From Enterobacter vonholyi (GTDB lineage: Bacteria > Pseudomonadota > Gammaproteobacteria > Enterobacterales > Enterobacteriaceae): DNA of 64,000 nt. The stretch spans positions 124,001 to 188,000 of the forward strand of contig NZ_VTUC01000006.1 of assembly GCF_008364555.1 (NCBI RefSeq), written 5' to 3'. Shown here piece after piece: positions 8,755 to 19,241 of the stretch; within the stretch, counting starts at the first letter, position 1; every line of letters starts with the position of its first letter. Made by a program: the position numbers and the translations under genes. The notes under the pieces were generated by a model that did not search any database, was not told the origin of the DNA, and saw only the letters and a program-made list of their open reading frames with translations.

Positions 8755-9879
8755 ATGAAATCGGGTCGCTACATTGGTGTGATGTCAGGCACCAGTCTGG
8801 ATGGGGTAGATGTCGTTCTGGCCGCCATTGACGAAAACATGGTGGCACAGCAGGCGAGCCTGACCTGGCCAATCCCCATTTCACTGAAAGAGGATATTCT
8901 GAGCATTTGTCAGGGGCAGCAGTTGACCCTCTCCCAGCTTGGACAGCTTGATGTCCGCCTGGGGGCGTTGTTTGCGGATGCGGTGTTGGCTTTAATGCAG
9001 AAAGAACATCTTCGCCCGCAGGATGTGGTGGCCATCGGGTGTCATGGACAAACGGTCTGGCATGAACCCGGAGGAGATGCCCCGCATACGCTGCAAATCG
9101 GTGATAACAACCAGATTGTGGCGAAGACGGGCGTGACGGTGGTTGGCGATTTCCGTCGTCGCGATATCGCCCTTGGCGGACAGGGCGCGCCGCTGGTACC
9201 TGCGTTCCATCAGGCGCTACTGGCGCACCCTTCCGAACGTCGTATGGTGCTCAACATTGGTGGGATCGCCAATCTGTCGATGCTGATCCCGGGGCAGCCG
9301 GTGCGCGGCTACGATACCGGCCCGGGCAATATGCTGATGGACGCCTGGATCTGGCGTCAGTGCGGTCAACCGTATGATAAAAACGCAGAGTGGGCGAGCG
9401 AGGGTAAGGTGATTATCCCGCTGCTGCAGTCCATGCTGAGCGACCCTTATTTTGCCTTACCGGCACCGAAAAGTACGGGGCGTGAATACTTCAACTTTGG
9501 CTGGCTTGAGCGCCAGCTGGCGTCATTCCCGGCGCTTGCACCGCAGGATGTCCAGGCGACGCTTGCCGAGCTCACGGCCGTGTCGATTTCCGAACAGGTG
9601 CTCCTCAGCGGCGGATGCGAACGCCTGCTGGTGTGCGGCGGGGGAAGCCGTAACCCGCTGGTGATGGCGCGTCTTGCGGGGCTACTGCCGGGTACCGAAG
9701 TGTCTACGACCGATGAGGCTGGCATCAGCGGGGATGACATGGAGGCGCTGGCTTTCGCCTGGCTTGCCTGGCGCACCATTGCCGGGCTGCCGGGCAATTT
9801 GCCGTCGGTAACCGGCGCTCGCGAGGCGAGCGTTCTTGGGGCGATTTTCCCGGCAAATCCGCGTCATAATCAGAGTTAA
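8755..9879 (+). CDS. anmK: AnmK, anhydro-N-acetylmuramic acid kinase
   Basis: 374 residues. It recycles cell-wall sugar: cleaves the 1,6-anhydro ring of anhydro-MurNAc and phosphorylates it to MurNAc-6-P with ATP. Visible motifs are the N-terminal phosphate loop [25 protein letters not shown] near residue 95, GGIANLSML near 167, [12 protein letters not shown] near 182 with the catalytic Asp, and the nucleotide site [12 protein letters not shown] near 297. GTAAGGAAAGCGC precedes the ATG. It is divergent from slyB. Confidence 0.95.
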   Translation: MKSGRYIGVMSGTSLDGVDVVLAAIDENMVAQQASLTWPIPISLKEDILSICQGQQLTLSQLGQLDVRLGALFADAVLALMQKEHLRPQDVVAIGCHGQTVWHEPGGDAPHTLQIGDNNQIVAKTGVTVVGDFRRRDIALGGQGAPLVPAFHQALLAHPSERRMVLNIGGIANLSMLIPGQPVRGYDTGPGNMLMDAWIWRQCGQPYDKNAEWASEGKVIIPLLQSMLSDPYFALPAPKSTGREYFNFGWLERQLASFPALAPQDVQATLAELTAVSISEQVLLSGGCERLLVCGGGSRNPLVMARLAGLLPGTEVSTTDEAGISGDDMEALAFAWLAWRTIAGLPGNLPSVTGAREASVLGAIFPANPRHNQS

Positions 9880-9966
9880 CTGAAATTCAGCGCGGTGCGT
9901 CGCCGTTAGAATGGAACGAAACAGGAGGGTGGCCATGCCCTCCAGGACCAGGAAAGTCTTCGGAAT

Positions 9967-10296
9967 ATGCCCATGAAAAAACTTCTTCTTATTGCCGCCC
10001 CTTTGCTCCTGTCAGGATGCAGCGTCTACAACCAGCTCGTTGAGCGCATGCAGACCGATACGCTAGAGTATCGCTGCGACGAAAAACCGCTGACCGTGAA
10101 GCTGAACAATCCGCGCCAGGAAGCCAGTTTTGTTTACGACAATAAATTGCTGACGCTGAAGCAGGGCATTTCGGCCTCGGGCGCCCGCTACACCGACGGT
10201 ATCTATGTCTTCTGGTCGAAAGGCGACAGCGCCACGGTCTACAAACGCGACCGTATTGTGCTGAACAATTGCCAGCTCGAAAATCCGAAGCGTTGA
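9967..10296 (+). CDS. mliC: MliC, membrane-bound C-type lysozyme inhibitor
   Basis: 109 residues, as in E. coli MliC. The lipoprotein signal ends in LLLSGC (Cys 18). A small beta-barrel follows with the lysozyme-contacting segments [14 protein letters not shown] and [16 protein letters not shown]. Cysteines in YRCDEK and NNCQLE form the conserved disulfide. It protects peptidoglycan from host C-type lysozyme. A second in-frame ATG lies at 9973; neither has a clearly better ribosome site. It is 58 bases before pdxH, so likely cotranscribed. Confidence 0.93.
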   Translation: MPMKKLLLIAAPLLLSGCSVYNQLVERMQTDTLEYRCDEKPLTVKLNNPRQEASFVYDNKLLTLKQGISASGARYTDGIYVFWSKGDSATVYKRDRIVLNNCQLENPKR

Positions 10297-10353
10297 GATT
10301 TTTACAGGGGCGGCGCACAATAGCGCCACCCACTCTCAATGTCAGCTAACGCC

Positions 10354-11010
10354 ATGTCAGATAACGACGAACTGCAGCAAATTGCGCATCTGCGCCGTGA
10401 ATACACCAAAGGCGGCCTGCGTCGCCAGGATCTTCCCGCTGAACCCCTCGTGCTTTTTGAACGCTGGCTGAAACAGGCCTGCGAAGCGAAACTCGCCGAC
10501 CCCACGGCCATGGTTGTCGCGACGGTGGATGAAAACGGTCAACCCTATCAGCGCATCGTATTGCTCAAGCATTATGACGAGAAAGGACTGGTGTTCTACA
10601 CCAACCTTGGCAGCCGCAAAGCGCACCATCTGGAAAACAATCCGCGTATTAGCCTGCTGTTCCCGTGGCACATGCTGGAACGTCAGGTCATGGTGACCGG
10701 CAAAGCGGAACGTCTTTCGACGCTGGAAGTGGTGAAGTATTTCCACAGCCGCCCGCGTGACAGCCAGATTGGCGCCTGGGTATCAAAACAGTCGAGCCGC
10801 ATTTCTGCCCGCGGCGTGCTGGAAAGTAAATTCCTGGAGCTGAAGCAGAAGTTCCAGCAGGGTGAAATCCCGCTGCCGAGCTTCTGGGGTGGTTTCCGCA
10901 TCCCGATAGATCAGATTGAGTTCTGGCAGGGGGGCGAACATCGCCTGCACGACCGCTTTTTATACCAGCGCGAGAATGGCGGCTGGAAAATCGACAGACT
11001 GGCACCGTAA
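10354..11010 (+). CDS. pdxH: PdxH, pyridoxine/pyridoxamine 5'-phosphate oxidase
   Basis: 218 residues from [10 protein letters not shown], the E. coli length; an in-frame ATG at 10339 is also possible but lies outside the homology. This FMN enzyme makes pyridoxal 5'-phosphate from PNP and PMP. The FMN site covers [18 protein letters not shown] and [12 protein letters not shown], and the substrate site includes [19 protein letters not shown] and the C-terminal [12 protein letters not shown]. Neighbours pdxY and distal pdxI make the window rich in B6 salvage genes; pdxH-tyrS-pdxY is the standard order. Confidence 0.95.
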   Translation: MSDNDELQQIAHLRREYTKGGLRRQDLPAEPLVLFERWLKQACEAKLADPTAMVVATVDENGQPYQRIVLLKHYDEKGLVFYTNLGSRKAHHLENNPRISLLFPWHMLERQVMVTGKAERLSTLEVVKYFHSRPRDSQIGAWVSKQSSRISARGVLESKFLELKQKFQQGEIPLPSFWGGFRIPIDQIEFWQGGEHRLHDRFLYQRENGGWKIDRLAP

Positions 11011-11136
11011 TCCCCGAAATTTGTTGATTTAAGCGCTAGCGCACGCCGCGCTTGCGCTTTATTCTATGGGTCCTTTCGCATCAGGCGAAAAGTCGTGTAC
11101 CGGCAAAGGTGCAGTCGTTTATACATGGAGAATTTG

Positions 11137-12411
11137 ATGGCAAGCAGTAACTTGATTAAACAATTGCAAGAGCGGGGCCTCGTGGCCCAGGTGACGGACG
11201 AGGAAGCGTTAGCAGAGCGACTGGCGCAAGGCCCGATCGCGCTCTATTGCGGCTTCGATCCCACCGCTGACAGCTTGCATTTGGGGCATCTTGTTCCATT
11301 GTTATGCCTGAAACGCTTCCAGATGGCGGGCCATAAGCCTGTTGCCCTGGTGGGCGGCGCTACCGGTCTGATTGGTGACCCAAGCTTTAAAGCCGCTGAG
11401 CGTAAACTGAACACCGAAGATACCGTGCAAGAGTGGGTGGATAAGATCCGCAAACAGGTTGCGCCGTTCCTCGACTTCAACTGTGGCGATAACGCCGCGA
11501 TTGCCGCGAACAACTACGACTGGTTTGGCAGCATGAACGTGCTGACCTTCCTGCGTGACATCGGCAAGCACTTCTCTGTTAACCAGATGATTAACAAAGA
11601 GGCCGTGAAGCAGCGTCTTAACCGTGACGACCAGGGTATCTCCTTTACCGAGTTCTCCTACAACCTGCTGCAGGGGTATGACTTTGCCTGCCTGAACAAA
11701 CTGCACGGCGTTTCCCTGCAGATTGGTGGTTCTGACCAGTGGGGCAACATCACCTCCGGTATCGATCTGACCCGTCGCCTTCACCAGAACCAGGTGTTTG
11801 GTCTGACCGTTCCGCTGATTACCAAAGCAGACGGCACCAAATTTGGTAAGACTGAGGGCGGCGCGGTATGGCTTGATCCGAAGAAAACCAGTCCGTACAA
11901 ATTCTACCAGTTCTGGATCAACACGGCGGATGCCGATGTTTATCGCTTCCTGAAGTTCTTCACCTTCATGGATATCGCAGAGATCAACGCGCTGGAAGAA
12001 GAAGACAAGAACAGCGGTAAAGCGCCACGCGCGCAGTACGTGCTGGCGGATGAAGTGACCAAACTGGTTCACGGTGAAGAAGGTCTGGCCGCGGCAAAAC
12101 GCATTACCGCTAGCCTGTTTAACGGCACCCTGAGCGATCTGAGTGAAGCGGACTTCGAACAGCTGGCGCAGGACGGCGTGCCAATGGTTGAAATGGAGAA
12201 AGGGGCTGACCTGATGCAGGCGCTGGTGGACTCTGAATTGCAGCCTTCCCGCGGTCAGGCGCGTAAAACCATCGCGTCTAACGCGATCACCATTAACGGT
12301 GAGAAACAGGCCGACCCGGAATACACCTTCGTTGACGGCGATCGTCTGTATGGCCGCTACACGCTGCTGCGTCGTGGCAAGAAAAACTACTGCCTTGTCT
12401 GCTGGAAGTAA
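11137..12411 (+). CDS. tyrS: TyrS, tyrosyl-tRNA synthetase
   Basis: 424 residues from [14 protein letters not shown], matching E. coli. It charges tRNA-Tyr in the cytoplasm. The class I HIGH-like motif is HLGHL (about residue 48) and the KMSKS-like motif is KFGKT (about 235). Tyrosine-recognition residues lie in [12 protein letters not shown] and [10 protein letters not shown], and an S4-type RNA-binding domain lies at the C-terminus ([16 protein letters not shown]). GGAG lies before the ATG; upstream in-frame starts (11095, 11125) are outside the homology. Confidence 0.97.
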   Translation: MASSNLIKQLQERGLVAQVTDEEALAERLAQGPIALYCGFDPTADSLHLGHLVPLLCLKRFQMAGHKPVALVGGATGLIGDPSFKAAERKLNTEDTVQEWVDKIRKQVAPFLDFNCGDNAAIAANNYDWFGSMNVLTFLRDIGKHFSVNQMINKEAVKQRLNRDDQGISFTEFSYNLLQGYDFACLNKLHGVSLQIGGSDQWGNITSGIDLTRRLHQNQVFGLTVPLITKADGTKFGKTEGGAVWLDPKKTSPYKFYQFWINTADADVYRFLKFFTFMDIAEINALEEEDKNSGKAPRAQYVLADEVTKLVHGEEGLAAAKRITASLFNGTLSDLSEADFEQLAQDGVPMVEMEKGADLMQALVDSELQPSRGQARKTIASNAITINGEKQADPEYTFVDGDRLYGRYTLLRRGKKNYCLVCWK

Positions 12412-12424
12412 TTAACAGTCTCCA

Positions 12425-12456
12425 GGGGCGTGGGAAACCACGCCCCTTTTGTTTTT
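12425..12456 (+). terminator. tyrS terminator
   Basis: GGGGCGTGG / CCACGCCCC hairpin followed by TTTTGTTTTTT. It lies between tyrS and pdxY and probably attenuates rather than fully blocks read-through, given the short gap to pdxY. Confidence 0.9.
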
Positions 12457-12477
12457 TCAGGGTTTGGTAAGAAAATA

Positions 12478-13338
12478 ATGAAGAACATCCTCGCCATTCA
12501 GTCCCACGTCGTTTTTGGACATGCTGGCAATAGCGCAGCGGAATTCCCTATGCGTCGCCTCGGCGCCAACGTCTGGCCCCTCAATACCGTCCAGTTTTCC
12601 AATCACACGCAGTACGGCAAATGGACCGGCTGCGTGATGCCGCCTTCGCACCTTACCGAGGTTGTGCAGGGCATTGCCGATATCGACCAGCTCAAGCGCT
12701 GTGATGCCGTACTGAGCGGTTATCTTGGCTCAGCGGAGCAGGGGGAGCATATCCTCGGCATCGTACGCCAGGTGAAAGCCGCAAATCCGTCGGCAAAATA
12801 CTTCTGCGACCCGGTTATGGGGCATCCGGAAAAAGGCTGCATCGTGGCGCCAGGCGTTGCGGAGTTCCACGTCCGCCACGCTCTGCCCGCTAGCGATATC
12901 ATTGCGCCAAACCTGGTGGAACTGGAGATCCTCTGCGAGCATCCGGTTAACAGCGTAGAAGAGGCAGTAACTGCATCTCGCGAGCTGATCGCGCAGGGGC
13001 CTGAGGTTGTGCTGGTAAAACATCTCGCACGCGCAGGGCTAAGTCAGGATCGCTTTGAGATGCTGCTGGTGACGAAAGATGATGCCTGGCACATCAGCCG
13101 TCCGCTGGTGGATTTTGGCCTGCGCCAGCCGGTGGGCGTAGGGGATGTGACCAGCGGCCTGCTGCTGGTGAAATTGCTTCAGGGTGCAACGCTGCGCGAT
13201 GCGCTGGAGCATGTGACTGCGGCAGTGTACGAAATTATGATGGCGACGAAAGAGATGCAGGAATATGAACTGCAGGTGGTCGCGGCACAGGATCGTATCG
13301 CGAAGCCGGAGCACTATTTCAGCGCCACAAGGCTTTAA
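12478..13338 (+). CDS. pdxY: PdxY, pyridoxal kinase
   Basis: 286 residues from [18 protein letters not shown] ribokinase-fold enzyme that phosphorylates pyridoxal with ATP in the salvage pathway. Family landmarks are [16 protein letters not shown] at the substrate end, [13 protein letters not shown] near residue 118, [10 protein letters not shown] near 143, LVKHLARAG near 180 and the anion-hole/catalytic [11 protein letters not shown] near 220. The frame stays open upstream to 12430, but that stretch overlaps the tyrS terminator. Confidence 0.95.
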   Translation: MKNILAIQSHVVFGHAGNSAAEFPMRRLGANVWPLNTVQFSNHTQYGKWTGCVMPPSHLTEVVQGIADIDQLKRCDAVLSGYLGSAEQGEHILGIVRQVKAANPSAKYFCDPVMGHPEKGCIVAPGVAEFHVRHALPASDIIAPNLVELEILCEHPVNSVEEAVTASRELIAQGPEVVLVKHLARAGLSQDRFEMLLVTKDDAWHISRPLVDFGLRQPVGVGDVTSGLLLVKLLQGATLRDALEHVTAAVYEIMMATKEMQEYELQVVAAQDRIAKPEHYFSATRL

Positions 13339-13343
13339 AAGAT

Positions 13344-13409
13344 GCCGGGTGGCGCTGCGCGTGGGGGACTGTGGATTTTGTAGGCCGGGTAAGCGCAGCG
13401 CCACCCGGC
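13344..13409. repeat. Paired REP element (BIME-like)
   Basis: GCCGGGTGGCGCTGCGC (13344-13360) and its exact reverse complement (13393-13409) form a perfect 17-bp inverted repeat. The right arm sits in TAGGCCGGGTAAGCGCAGCG, a typical enterobacterial REP. It lies between the convergent pdxY and gstA genes. Confidence 0.85.
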
Positions 13410-13425
13410 AACACAGGCCGCTCGG

Positions 13426-14031
13426 TTAGTTCAACCCTTCCGCTTTCAGCGCCGCAGCCACCGCAGGACGCTCTGACACGCGTTTCATATACGATGCAAG
13501 GTGGTCTAACCCTTCCAGATTCAGCTTAACCGCACGAGCCCAGCGCAGCACGGTGAACAGATACGCATCGGCAATCGTGAAGCGCGACCCGCCAATCCAC
13601 TGTTCGTCTTTCAGCGATTCGTTAACGTACTGCAGCTTTTTCTCCAGCAGGGCGCGCAGGGTAGGCTTAAACTCTTCCGGCGTATCCGGGCGGAACAGGG
13701 GGGTAAAGCCTTTGTGCAGCTCGGTGGCAATGTAGTTCAGCCACTCCAGCGTTTTATAGCGAGAAATGGTACTGACCGGTGCCAGCAGCTGGCGATCGGG
13801 CACGCTATCGGCCAGGAACTGCATAATCGCCACGCCTTCGGTCAGCAGAGTACCGTCATCCAGCAGGAGCGCCGGAACTTGTCCTTTCGGGTTAATGGCA
13901 AGAAAGTCATCGCCATTTTCCAGGCGCTTTTTCAACAGATCAACGCCATCCAGCGTGAAATCTTTGCCGCTCTCGCGCAGGGTGATATGGGAAGCAAGAG
14001 AGCACGCGCCCGGTTTGTAGAACAGTTTCAT
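13426..14031 (-). CDS. gstA: GstA, beta-class glutathione S-transferase
   Basis: 201 residues, the length of E. coli GST. The N-terminal thioredoxin fold begins [16 protein letters not shown] with the beta-class catalytic Cys10. The cis-Pro loop [10 protein letters not shown] and [14 protein letters not shown] bind glutathione. The helical C-terminal domain carries the N-capping motif [15 protein letters not shown]. It conjugates glutathione to electrophiles in the cytoplasm. It lies downstream of dtpA in the same direction but behind a strong terminator. Confidence 0.94.
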   Translation of the reverse strand: MKLFYKPGACSLASHITLRESGKDFTLDGVDLLKKRLENGDDFLAINPKGQVPALLLDDGTLLTEGVAIMQFLADSVPDRQLLAPVSTISRYKTLEWLNYIATELHKGFTPLFRPDTPEEFKPTLRALLEKKLQYVNESLKDEQWIGGSRFTIADAYLFTVLRWARAVKLNLEGLDHLASYMKRVSERPAVAAALKAEGLN

Positions 14032-14081
14032 CGGTAACTCCTTTTTGCTGAGGTTTCAGCTATGTTAGTGCGCGAACGGGC

Positions 14082-14112
14082 AAAAAAAAAGCCGCTAATG
14101 CATTAGCGGCTT
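14082..14112 (-). terminator. dtpA terminator
   Basis: On the minus strand GCCGCTAATG / CATTAGCGGC forms a perfect hairpin followed by nine T. It separates dtpA from gstA. Confidence 0.92.
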
Positions 14113-14136
14113 CTGTTCAGTCGTTTCTCAATAATC

Positions 14137-15645
14137 TTACGCAGTAGCGGTTTTGGTCGCTTCAGCCGTCTTGTCGTCGTCCTGAGTCATACGATTCAGT
14201 TTCGGCGCGGTCAGCAGCATCAGCGCCGCAATCACCGCTGTCGCAATACCAATCTGCATGAATACGGTACCGTAGACGTTCAGGGAGACCAGTGGGTCAG
14301 TGACGTTTTCAGGCACAGCCATCAGGTTCGCAATTTTACCCGCAATGATTGCCGCACCGGCAGTGGTCAAGAACCAGCTACCCATAATGAAGCCCATCAG
14401 ACGCTGCGGCACCAGCTGTGCAACCATCGCCAGGCCCAGACCGGAGATCATCAGTTCGCCGATAGACTGCAGCGCGTAGCTCAGGATCAGCCAGTTAACG
14501 GAGACGATGCCTGCGTCAGTGGCAAACTTGGTACCCAGCGGCAGCACCAGGAACGCGCCTGAGCACAGTACCATACCGATTGCGAACTTGTGCGGCATTG
14601 GCAGACGGTCACCCATCTTGTTATAGATAGCCGCCAGAATCGGGCTACCAATCATGATCCAGAACGGGTTCAGCGCCTGATACTGCTCCGGCTCGAACGC
14701 GATGCCCAGAATAGAGTGCTCAACGTTACGAATGGCGAAGAAGTTCAGTGAGGTTGGCATCTGGCTGTACAGCACGAAGAAGATAATCGCTTCCAGCATC
14801 AGAATGAACGCCACAATCATCTTACGACGGGCAGCACCCTGCATGGCGAACGCTTCTTTCGCAAAGATAACCACGATACCCAGCGCAACCACGCCCAGAA
14901 CGGCGCGAGCAATACCCTGGTTGTGCAGCAGCCAGGTGGCGATTGCCGCGAGGACAACAACACCCACGATGGTGGCCAGCAGTTTGCCCATGTGTACAGG
15001 CTCGAAGTCAGGTTTTGAACCGTAGTCTTTGACCCAGCTGCGGCAGAACAGGAAGTTCACAACGGTGATCAGCATACCCACGAAGCTCAGCGCAAACGCC
15101 ACGCTCCAGCCGAATTTCGCGGCGAGCCATGGGGTTGCCAGCATCGAGAAGAATGAACCGATGTTGATGGACATGTAGTACATGGTAAATGCACCGTCCA
15201 GACGCGGGTCATCTTTGCTGTAGCAGGTAGAGAGCAGGGAAGACGGGTTTGCTTTGAACAGACCGTTACCCACGGCGATCGTTGCCATGCCCATATACAC
15301 GACAGCGGCATCGTGCCCTGACCATGCAACCAGACCATAGCCAATTGCCAGTACAATAGCGCCCAGCATAATGACGCGCTTAGTACCCAGAACTTTATCA
15401 CCCAGCCAGCCGCCGATAGCAACCAGACCATAGACAAGGGCACTGAAGGAGGAGAACAGCGTGATGGAATCAGCTTCAGACATACCCAGCTGTTTGACCA
15501 GGTAAACCGCCATGATCCCTTGCAGGCCGTAATAACCAAAACGCTCCCATAACTCGATAGAGAAGATGAGATAGAACGCTTTAGGCTGTTTAAAAGCGTT
15601 AAGACTCACGCTTTCATCTGTTGGTTTATTGTTTGCAGTAGACAC
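14137..15645 (-). CDS. dtpA: DtpA, proton-coupled di/tripeptide permease
   Basis: 502 residues with 14 transmembrane helices. A POT/PTR-family inner-membrane symporter (formerly TppB/YdgR) that imports di- and tripeptides. The N-terminal signature [19 protein letters not shown] contains the conserved ExxERFx[18 protein letters not shown] is the second PTR signature. It ends with a short hydrophilic tail rich in Lys and Ala. In relatives OmpR controls this gene; no OmpR site was confirmed here. Confidence 0.95.
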   Translation of the reverse strand: MSTANNKPTDESVSLNAFKQPKAFYLIFSIELWERFGYYGLQGIMAVYLVKQLGMSEADSITLFSSFSALVYGLVAIGGWLGDKVLGTKRVIMLGAIVLAIGYGLVAWSGHDAAVVYMGMATIAVGNGLFKANPSSLLSTCYSKDDPRLDGAFTMYYMSINIGSFFSMLATPWLAAKFGWSVAFALSFVGMLITVVNFLFCRSWVKDYGSKPDFEPVHMGKLLATIVGVVVLAAIATWLLHNQGIARAVLGVVALGIVVIFAKEAFAMQGAARRKMIVAFILMLEAIIFFVLYSQMPTSLNFFAIRNVEHSILGIAFEPEQYQALNPFWIMIGSPILAAIYNKMGDRLPMPHKFAIGMVLCSGAFLVLPLGTKFATDAGIVSVNWLILSYALQSIGELMISGLGLAMVAQLVPQRLMGFIMGSWFLTTAGAAIIAGKIANLMAVPENVTDPLVSLNVYGTVFMQIGIATAVIAALMLLTAPKLNRMTQDDDKTAEATKTATA

Positions 15646-16188
15646 ATATACCTCTTTTTTTACATCCCATATTAACGGGGGTGTTCATAGCGTGATGGCC
15701 GTAGTCCATACGCCTTATAGTTATATTGGGAGGAGAAACGGCGGGTAATGTTCACTATCCTGCCCCATCTGGCAATACGTTTGTAATAATCTGTTACATA
15801 TATCTGAAGTGGTATAATCGTCGGTTCATGCAAATGTTATTCAGCGTTAAATTTTATACGATGTATAAAGGTAGTTTTTTCGACTGGTAGAGCCCCGTCA
15901 GGACCGGTATTTGGCGATATGTTCTGCTATTTGCTGCTTCTGGCAGTGGTATAGCCCAAATTCTGAAAAATAGCTGGTCTTATCGTCGGTAAAGAAAGAG
16001 GGGCGTCTTGTCACATAAAGGGTTTAGGGTGATTTTGACAACAAAAATACAACATGAAGTTATCAGGGTGATCGCGATCACAGATGTATAGAAATTTTTG
16101 GCTATGAAAAAACTATTAACCTGTTTGAGCGTTAAACAACCGAAGAAGTGACAGGTGAGGGTAAACGAAAGGCGGACAAATAGCGGGC
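15646..16188. other. dtpA-nth intergenic region, 590 bp to the nth stop
   Basis: No gene can be supported. The region is AT-rich and should hold the dtpA promoter. It also contains a CRP-like site (listed separately). A 15-codon ORF at 16104 (MKKLLTCLSVKQPKK) has no ribosome site. Confidence 0.5.
16067..16082. promoter_or_regulatory. CRP-like site between dtpA and nth
   Basis: GGTGATCGCGATCACA matches the TGTGA-N6-TCACA CRP consensus with one mismatch. It lies about 420 bp upstream of dtpA, which is far for a classical activation site, so its target is unclear. Confidence 0.5.
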
Positions 16189-16218
16189 AAAAGAAGGGCT
16201 TCTGGTAGCCCTTCTTTT
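16189..16218. terminator. nth / rsx operon terminator
   Basis: AAAAGAAGGGCT / AGCCCTTCTTTT hairpin with A and T runs on both sides, so it should work in both directions. It lies 18 bases after the nth stop codon, the end of the rsx-nth transcription unit. Confidence 0.88.
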
Positions 16219-16236
16219 GGTAAGGGATTGTGACAT

Positions 16237-16872
16237 TCAGGGATACACTTTTTCTTTGTATTCGCAGAGATCTTCAATAATACAGGAGCCGCAGCGAGGC
16301 TTACGGGCAATACACGTGTAACGACCGTGCAGAATCAGCCAGTGATGGCAATCAACCTTAAACTCAGCCGGAACCACTTTAAGCAGCTTCTCTTCGACCT
16401 GCTCGACATTTTTCCCCGGCGCGAAGTTGGTTCGGTTAGAGACGCGAAATATATGCGTATCTACGGCAATAGTGGGCCAGCCAAACGCGGTGTTGAGCAC
16501 CACGTTGGCAGTCTTACGCCCCACGCCCGGTAAGGCTTCCAGCGCGGCGCGATCTTCCGGCACTTCGCCTCCATGCTGTTCCAGCAGGATCCGGCAGGTC
16601 TTAATGACGTTCTCGGCTTTGCTGTTAAACAGGCCGATGGTTTTGATATACGACTTCACGCCTTCCACGCCCAGCTCCAGCATGGCCTTCGGCGTATTGG
16701 CGACTGGATAGAGTAGGGCGGTGGCTTTATTGACGCTCACGTCGGTAGCCTGTGCGGAGAGCAACACGGCGATCAGCAGCTCAAACGGGGAGGTAAAATT
16801 CAGCTCCGTCGTCGGGTGCGGGTTCTCGTCCCGCAGACGGGTCAGGATCGCAATGCGCTTTTCTTTATTCAT
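16237..16872 (-). CDS. nth: Nth, endonuclease III
   Basis: 211 residues. A base-excision repair DNA glycosylase and AP lyase for oxidised pyrimidines. The helix-hairpin-helix is [18 protein letters not shown], with the catalytic Lys120; [11 protein letters not shown] holds the catalytic Asp138. The C-terminal 4Fe-4S loop is C-x6-C-x2-C-x5-C ([17 protein letters not shown]). The start overlaps the rsxE stop by 4 bp (ATGA-type), so it is translated as the last gene of the rsx operon, as in E. coli. Confidence 0.97.
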   Translation of the reverse strand: MNKEKRIAILTRLRDENPHPTTELNFTSPFELLIAVLLSAQATDVSVNKATALLYPVANTPKAMLELGVEGVKSYIKTIGLFNSKAENVIKTCRILLEQHGGEVPEDRAALEALPGVGRKTANVVLNTAFGWPTIAVDTHIFRVSNRTNFAPGKNVEQVEEKLLKVVPAEFKVDCHHWLILHGRYTCIARKPRCGSCIIEDLCEYKEKVYP

Positions 16873-17555
16873 GAAGCCTTCTCGGGTGTCCCTTCCAGAA
16901 CGCTGCGCTCAGCCGCGCGGCGCTTGCGTTTCTCATCAATCAGGTATTTTATCGCCAGCATCATGCCAAGGCCAATAAACGCGCCAGGCGGCAGCATCGC
17001 CAGCAGGAACGGCGTATCGGTGTGAAACACTTCAATGCGCAGGGCTTTGGCCCAGCCGCCCAGCAGGGCATCTGCGCCGTCGAACAGCGTACCGTTGCCG
17101 AGGATTTCACGCAGGGAGCCCAGCACGAACATGGCGCAGGTGGCGCCCATGCCTATGGAAAAACCGTCCAGCGCCGACATGGCGGGGCTATTTTTCACCG
17201 CGAACGCTTCCGCACGCCCAACGACGATACAGTTGGTGACGATAAGAGGAATAAAGATCCCGAGCGACTGGTACAGGCCGAACGCGTAGGCGTTAATCAG
17301 CATCTGAACAATACTGACCACCGACGCAATGATCATGACGTAAATCGGAATACGAATTTCCGACGGCGTCCAGCGTCGCAGGGCAGAGATGGAGAGGTTG
17401 GTCAGGGTCAATACCAGGGTGGTTGCCAGACCCAGACCGAGCGCGTTGGTGGCGGTGGACGTTACCGCCAGCAGTGGGCACATCCCCAGAAGCTGCACCA
17501 GCGCGGAGTTGTTCTTCCACAATCCCTGGACAATAACCTCTTTAACCTGGCTCAT
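16869..17555 (-). CDS. rsxE: RsxE, electron-transport complex subunit
   Basis: 228 residues with six predicted transmembrane helices (for example [21 protein letters not shown], cited in part). It is an integral membrane subunit of the Rsx/Rnf complex, homologous to RsxA and NqrD/E, which passes electrons across the inner membrane and re-reduces SoxR. The charged C-terminal tail ends [14 protein letters not shown]. The start is 2 bases from the rsxG stop. Confidence 0.95.
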   Translation of the reverse strand: MSQVKEVIVQGLWKNNSALVQLLGMCPLLAVTSTATNALGLGLATTLVLTLTNLSISALRRWTPSEIRIPIYVMIIASVVSIVQMLINAYAFGLYQSLGIFIPLIVTNCIVVGRAEAFAVKNSPAMSALDGFSIGMGATCAMFVLGSLREILGNGTLFDGADALLGGWAKALRIEVFHTDTPFLLAMLPPGAFIGLGMMLAIKYLIDEKRKRRAAERSVLEGTPEKAS

Positions 17556-17557
17556 GA

Positions 17558-18178
17558 TTACTCCTCACAGACCGGAAGATTGTTGATCTGCGCGGGCAGC
17601 GTTTCAGCGTACAGCCCGGCTCGTTTTACGGCATTTACCACCGCGCGTGGGGTGATGGTCGCACCGGTGAACTGGTCGAACTCGCCGCCATCTTTTTTCA
17701 CCGCAAACGCGGTGTCACCTTCACCATGGATCACTTTACCGGCAAAGTGCAAAATCCAGTCGCTAAGACGGGTTTCAATTTTATCGCCAAGACCCGGCGT
17801 TTCATGGTGTTCCGTTACGCGGGTGCCCAGTATGGTGCCGGAGAAATCGCTGCCCACGAGCAGCTGAATGGCGCCGGAATAGCCGTCAGGCGCGGTCGCT
17901 TCCATCACCGCGCCGACCGGTTTATCCCCTTTGCGGGCGATAAAGAGGCGGTGCGGGCCTTTCCCAAGCTGCGGCGCGTCTACCACAAAGCAGCTTTTTT
18001 GCAGGTCATTATCGTAGAAATCGGACGGGATCACCTGATCGAACAGCGCCTTTTGCTGCTTCGAGGCCTGTTCTTCGATGGTCGTTTTGGTCAGCGCATT
18101 AACCAGTGCCGTTAGCCCCGTCAGGACCGCGGCGAAGACAGCCAGCGTGACGCCGTGTTTTTGCATCGTTTTTAACAT
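17558..18178 (-). CDS. rsxG: RsxG, electron-transport complex subunit with bound FMN
   Basis: 206 residues from [21 protein letters not shown], the E. coli length; the open frame upstream to 18292 overlaps rsxD and is not used. One N-terminal membrane helix is followed by a periplasmic FMN-binding domain. [18 protein letters not shown] near residue 173 carries the Thr that covalently holds FMN in RnfG/NqrC proteins. It lies 10 bases after rsxD. Confidence 0.95.
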   Translation of the reverse strand: MLKTMQKHGVTLAVFAAVLTGLTALVNALTKTTIEEQASKQQKALFDQVIPSDFYDNDLQKSCFVVDAPQLGKGPHRLFIARKGDKPVGAVMEATAPDGYSGAIQLLVGSDFSGTILGTRVTEHHETPGLGDKIETRLSDWILHFAGKVIHGEGDTAFAVKKDGGEFDQFTGATITPRAVVNAVKRAGLYAETLPAQINNLPVCEE

Positions 18179-18188
18179 GGCGAAACCC

Positions 18189-19241
18189 CTAGCGATGGCC
18201 ATACACGCGAGGGCGCGTGTAGTAGTCGATGAGCGGAACGGTAATGTTGGCAAGCAGGACGGCAAAGGCCACACCGTCCGGATACCCGCCAAAGCTGCGG
18301 ATGAGCCAGACCAGCAGGCCCGCCAGCGCGCCGAAGATCAGGCGGCCGCGGTTAGTCGTTGACGCCGTCACCGGATCCGTCAGGATAAAGAAGGCTCCTA
18401 ACATAGTGGCACCGGAGAGCAAATGCATCTGCGGGCTGGCCAGTGATTCAGGAGAAAAGACCCATCCCAGCGTGGCGCACACCGCCAGCGTCACGAGGAA
18501 GCTGACCGGAATATGCCAGCGGATGGCTTTCTGCTGCAGCAGGAACAGGCCGCCCAGCAGATACGCCAGGTTGACCCACTGCCAGCCCGCGCCCGCCAGC
18601 ATGCCGCTGTAGATCGCGGACTTCATGATCTGCTCAACGCTGTGCCCGGCATGCAGGGATGTTTTAAAGGTATCGAGAGGCGTCGCCTGGCTGATACCGT
18701 CCACGCCCATGCGCAGGGCGTTCATATCCGCACCGAGTGCCGTATGGCCGGTAAAGATGACGTGCAGGGCATCCATAAAGCCCGGAACCGTGGCCGCAAT
18801 CTCGTGCGGTGGCAGCCAGCTGGTCATCTGCACAGGGAAGGAGATCAGCAGCACCACGTAGCCAATCATCGCCGGGTTAAACGGGTTATGGCCCAGTCCA
18901 CCATACAGCTGTTTGGCAATGATCACGGCAAACACGGTGCCGAGCACTACCATCCACCACGGGGCAAACGGCGGAATACTGATGGCGAGAAGCAGGCCGG
19001 TCAGCAGCGCGGAGTTATCGGCAAGAATGCGGGAGACAGCCGCCTTACGCAGCTTAAGCACAAGGGCTTCCGCCGCTAAGGCGCTGGCACAGCCCAGGAT
19101 TATCTGGAACAGGGTTCCCCAGCCGAAAAACCAGCACTGAGCGGCAATGCCCGGCAGCGCCGCCAGGCAGACCAGCATCATAATGCGCGACGTCTGGCGC
19201 TGATTGTGGGTATAAGGGGAGCTTGCGATTCTGAAAACCAT
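18189..19241 (-). CDS. rsxD: RsxD, electron-transport complex membrane subunit
   Basis: 350 residues (E. coli 352) with about ten transmembrane helices. Homologous to NqrB/RnfD. The segment [21 protein letters not shown] (around residues 175-215; cited in part) includes the SGAT motif whose Thr covalently binds FMN. The start codon directly abuts the rsxC stop (19242). Confidence 0.95.
   Translation of the reverse strand: MVFRIASSPYTHNQRQTSRIMMLVCLAALPGIAAQCWFFGWGTLFQIILGCASALAAEALVLKLRKAAVSRILADNSALLTGLLLAISIPPFAPWWMVVLGTVFAVIIAKQLYGGLGHNPFNPAMIGYVVLLISFPVQMTSWLPPHEIAATVPGFMDALHVIFTGHTALGADMNALRMGVDGISQATPLDTFKTSLHAGHSVEQIMKSAIYSGMLAGAGWQWVNLAYLLGGLFLLQQKAIRWHIPVSFLVTLAVCATLGWVFSPESLASPQMHLLSGATMLGAFFILTDPVTASTTNRGRLIFGALAGLLVWLIRSFGGYPDGVAFAVLLANITVPLIDYYTRPRVYGHR

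Noticed and set aside
16104..16151. 15-codon ORF MKKLLTCLSVKQPKK downstream of the CRP-like site
   Set aside because: No Shine-Dalgarno and no recognised homologue; kept only as a note.
15646..16236. Prophage or horizontally acquired DNA between dtpA and nth
   Set aside because: AT-rich, but no mobile gene, repeat or broken frame supports it; long gaps are normal here.
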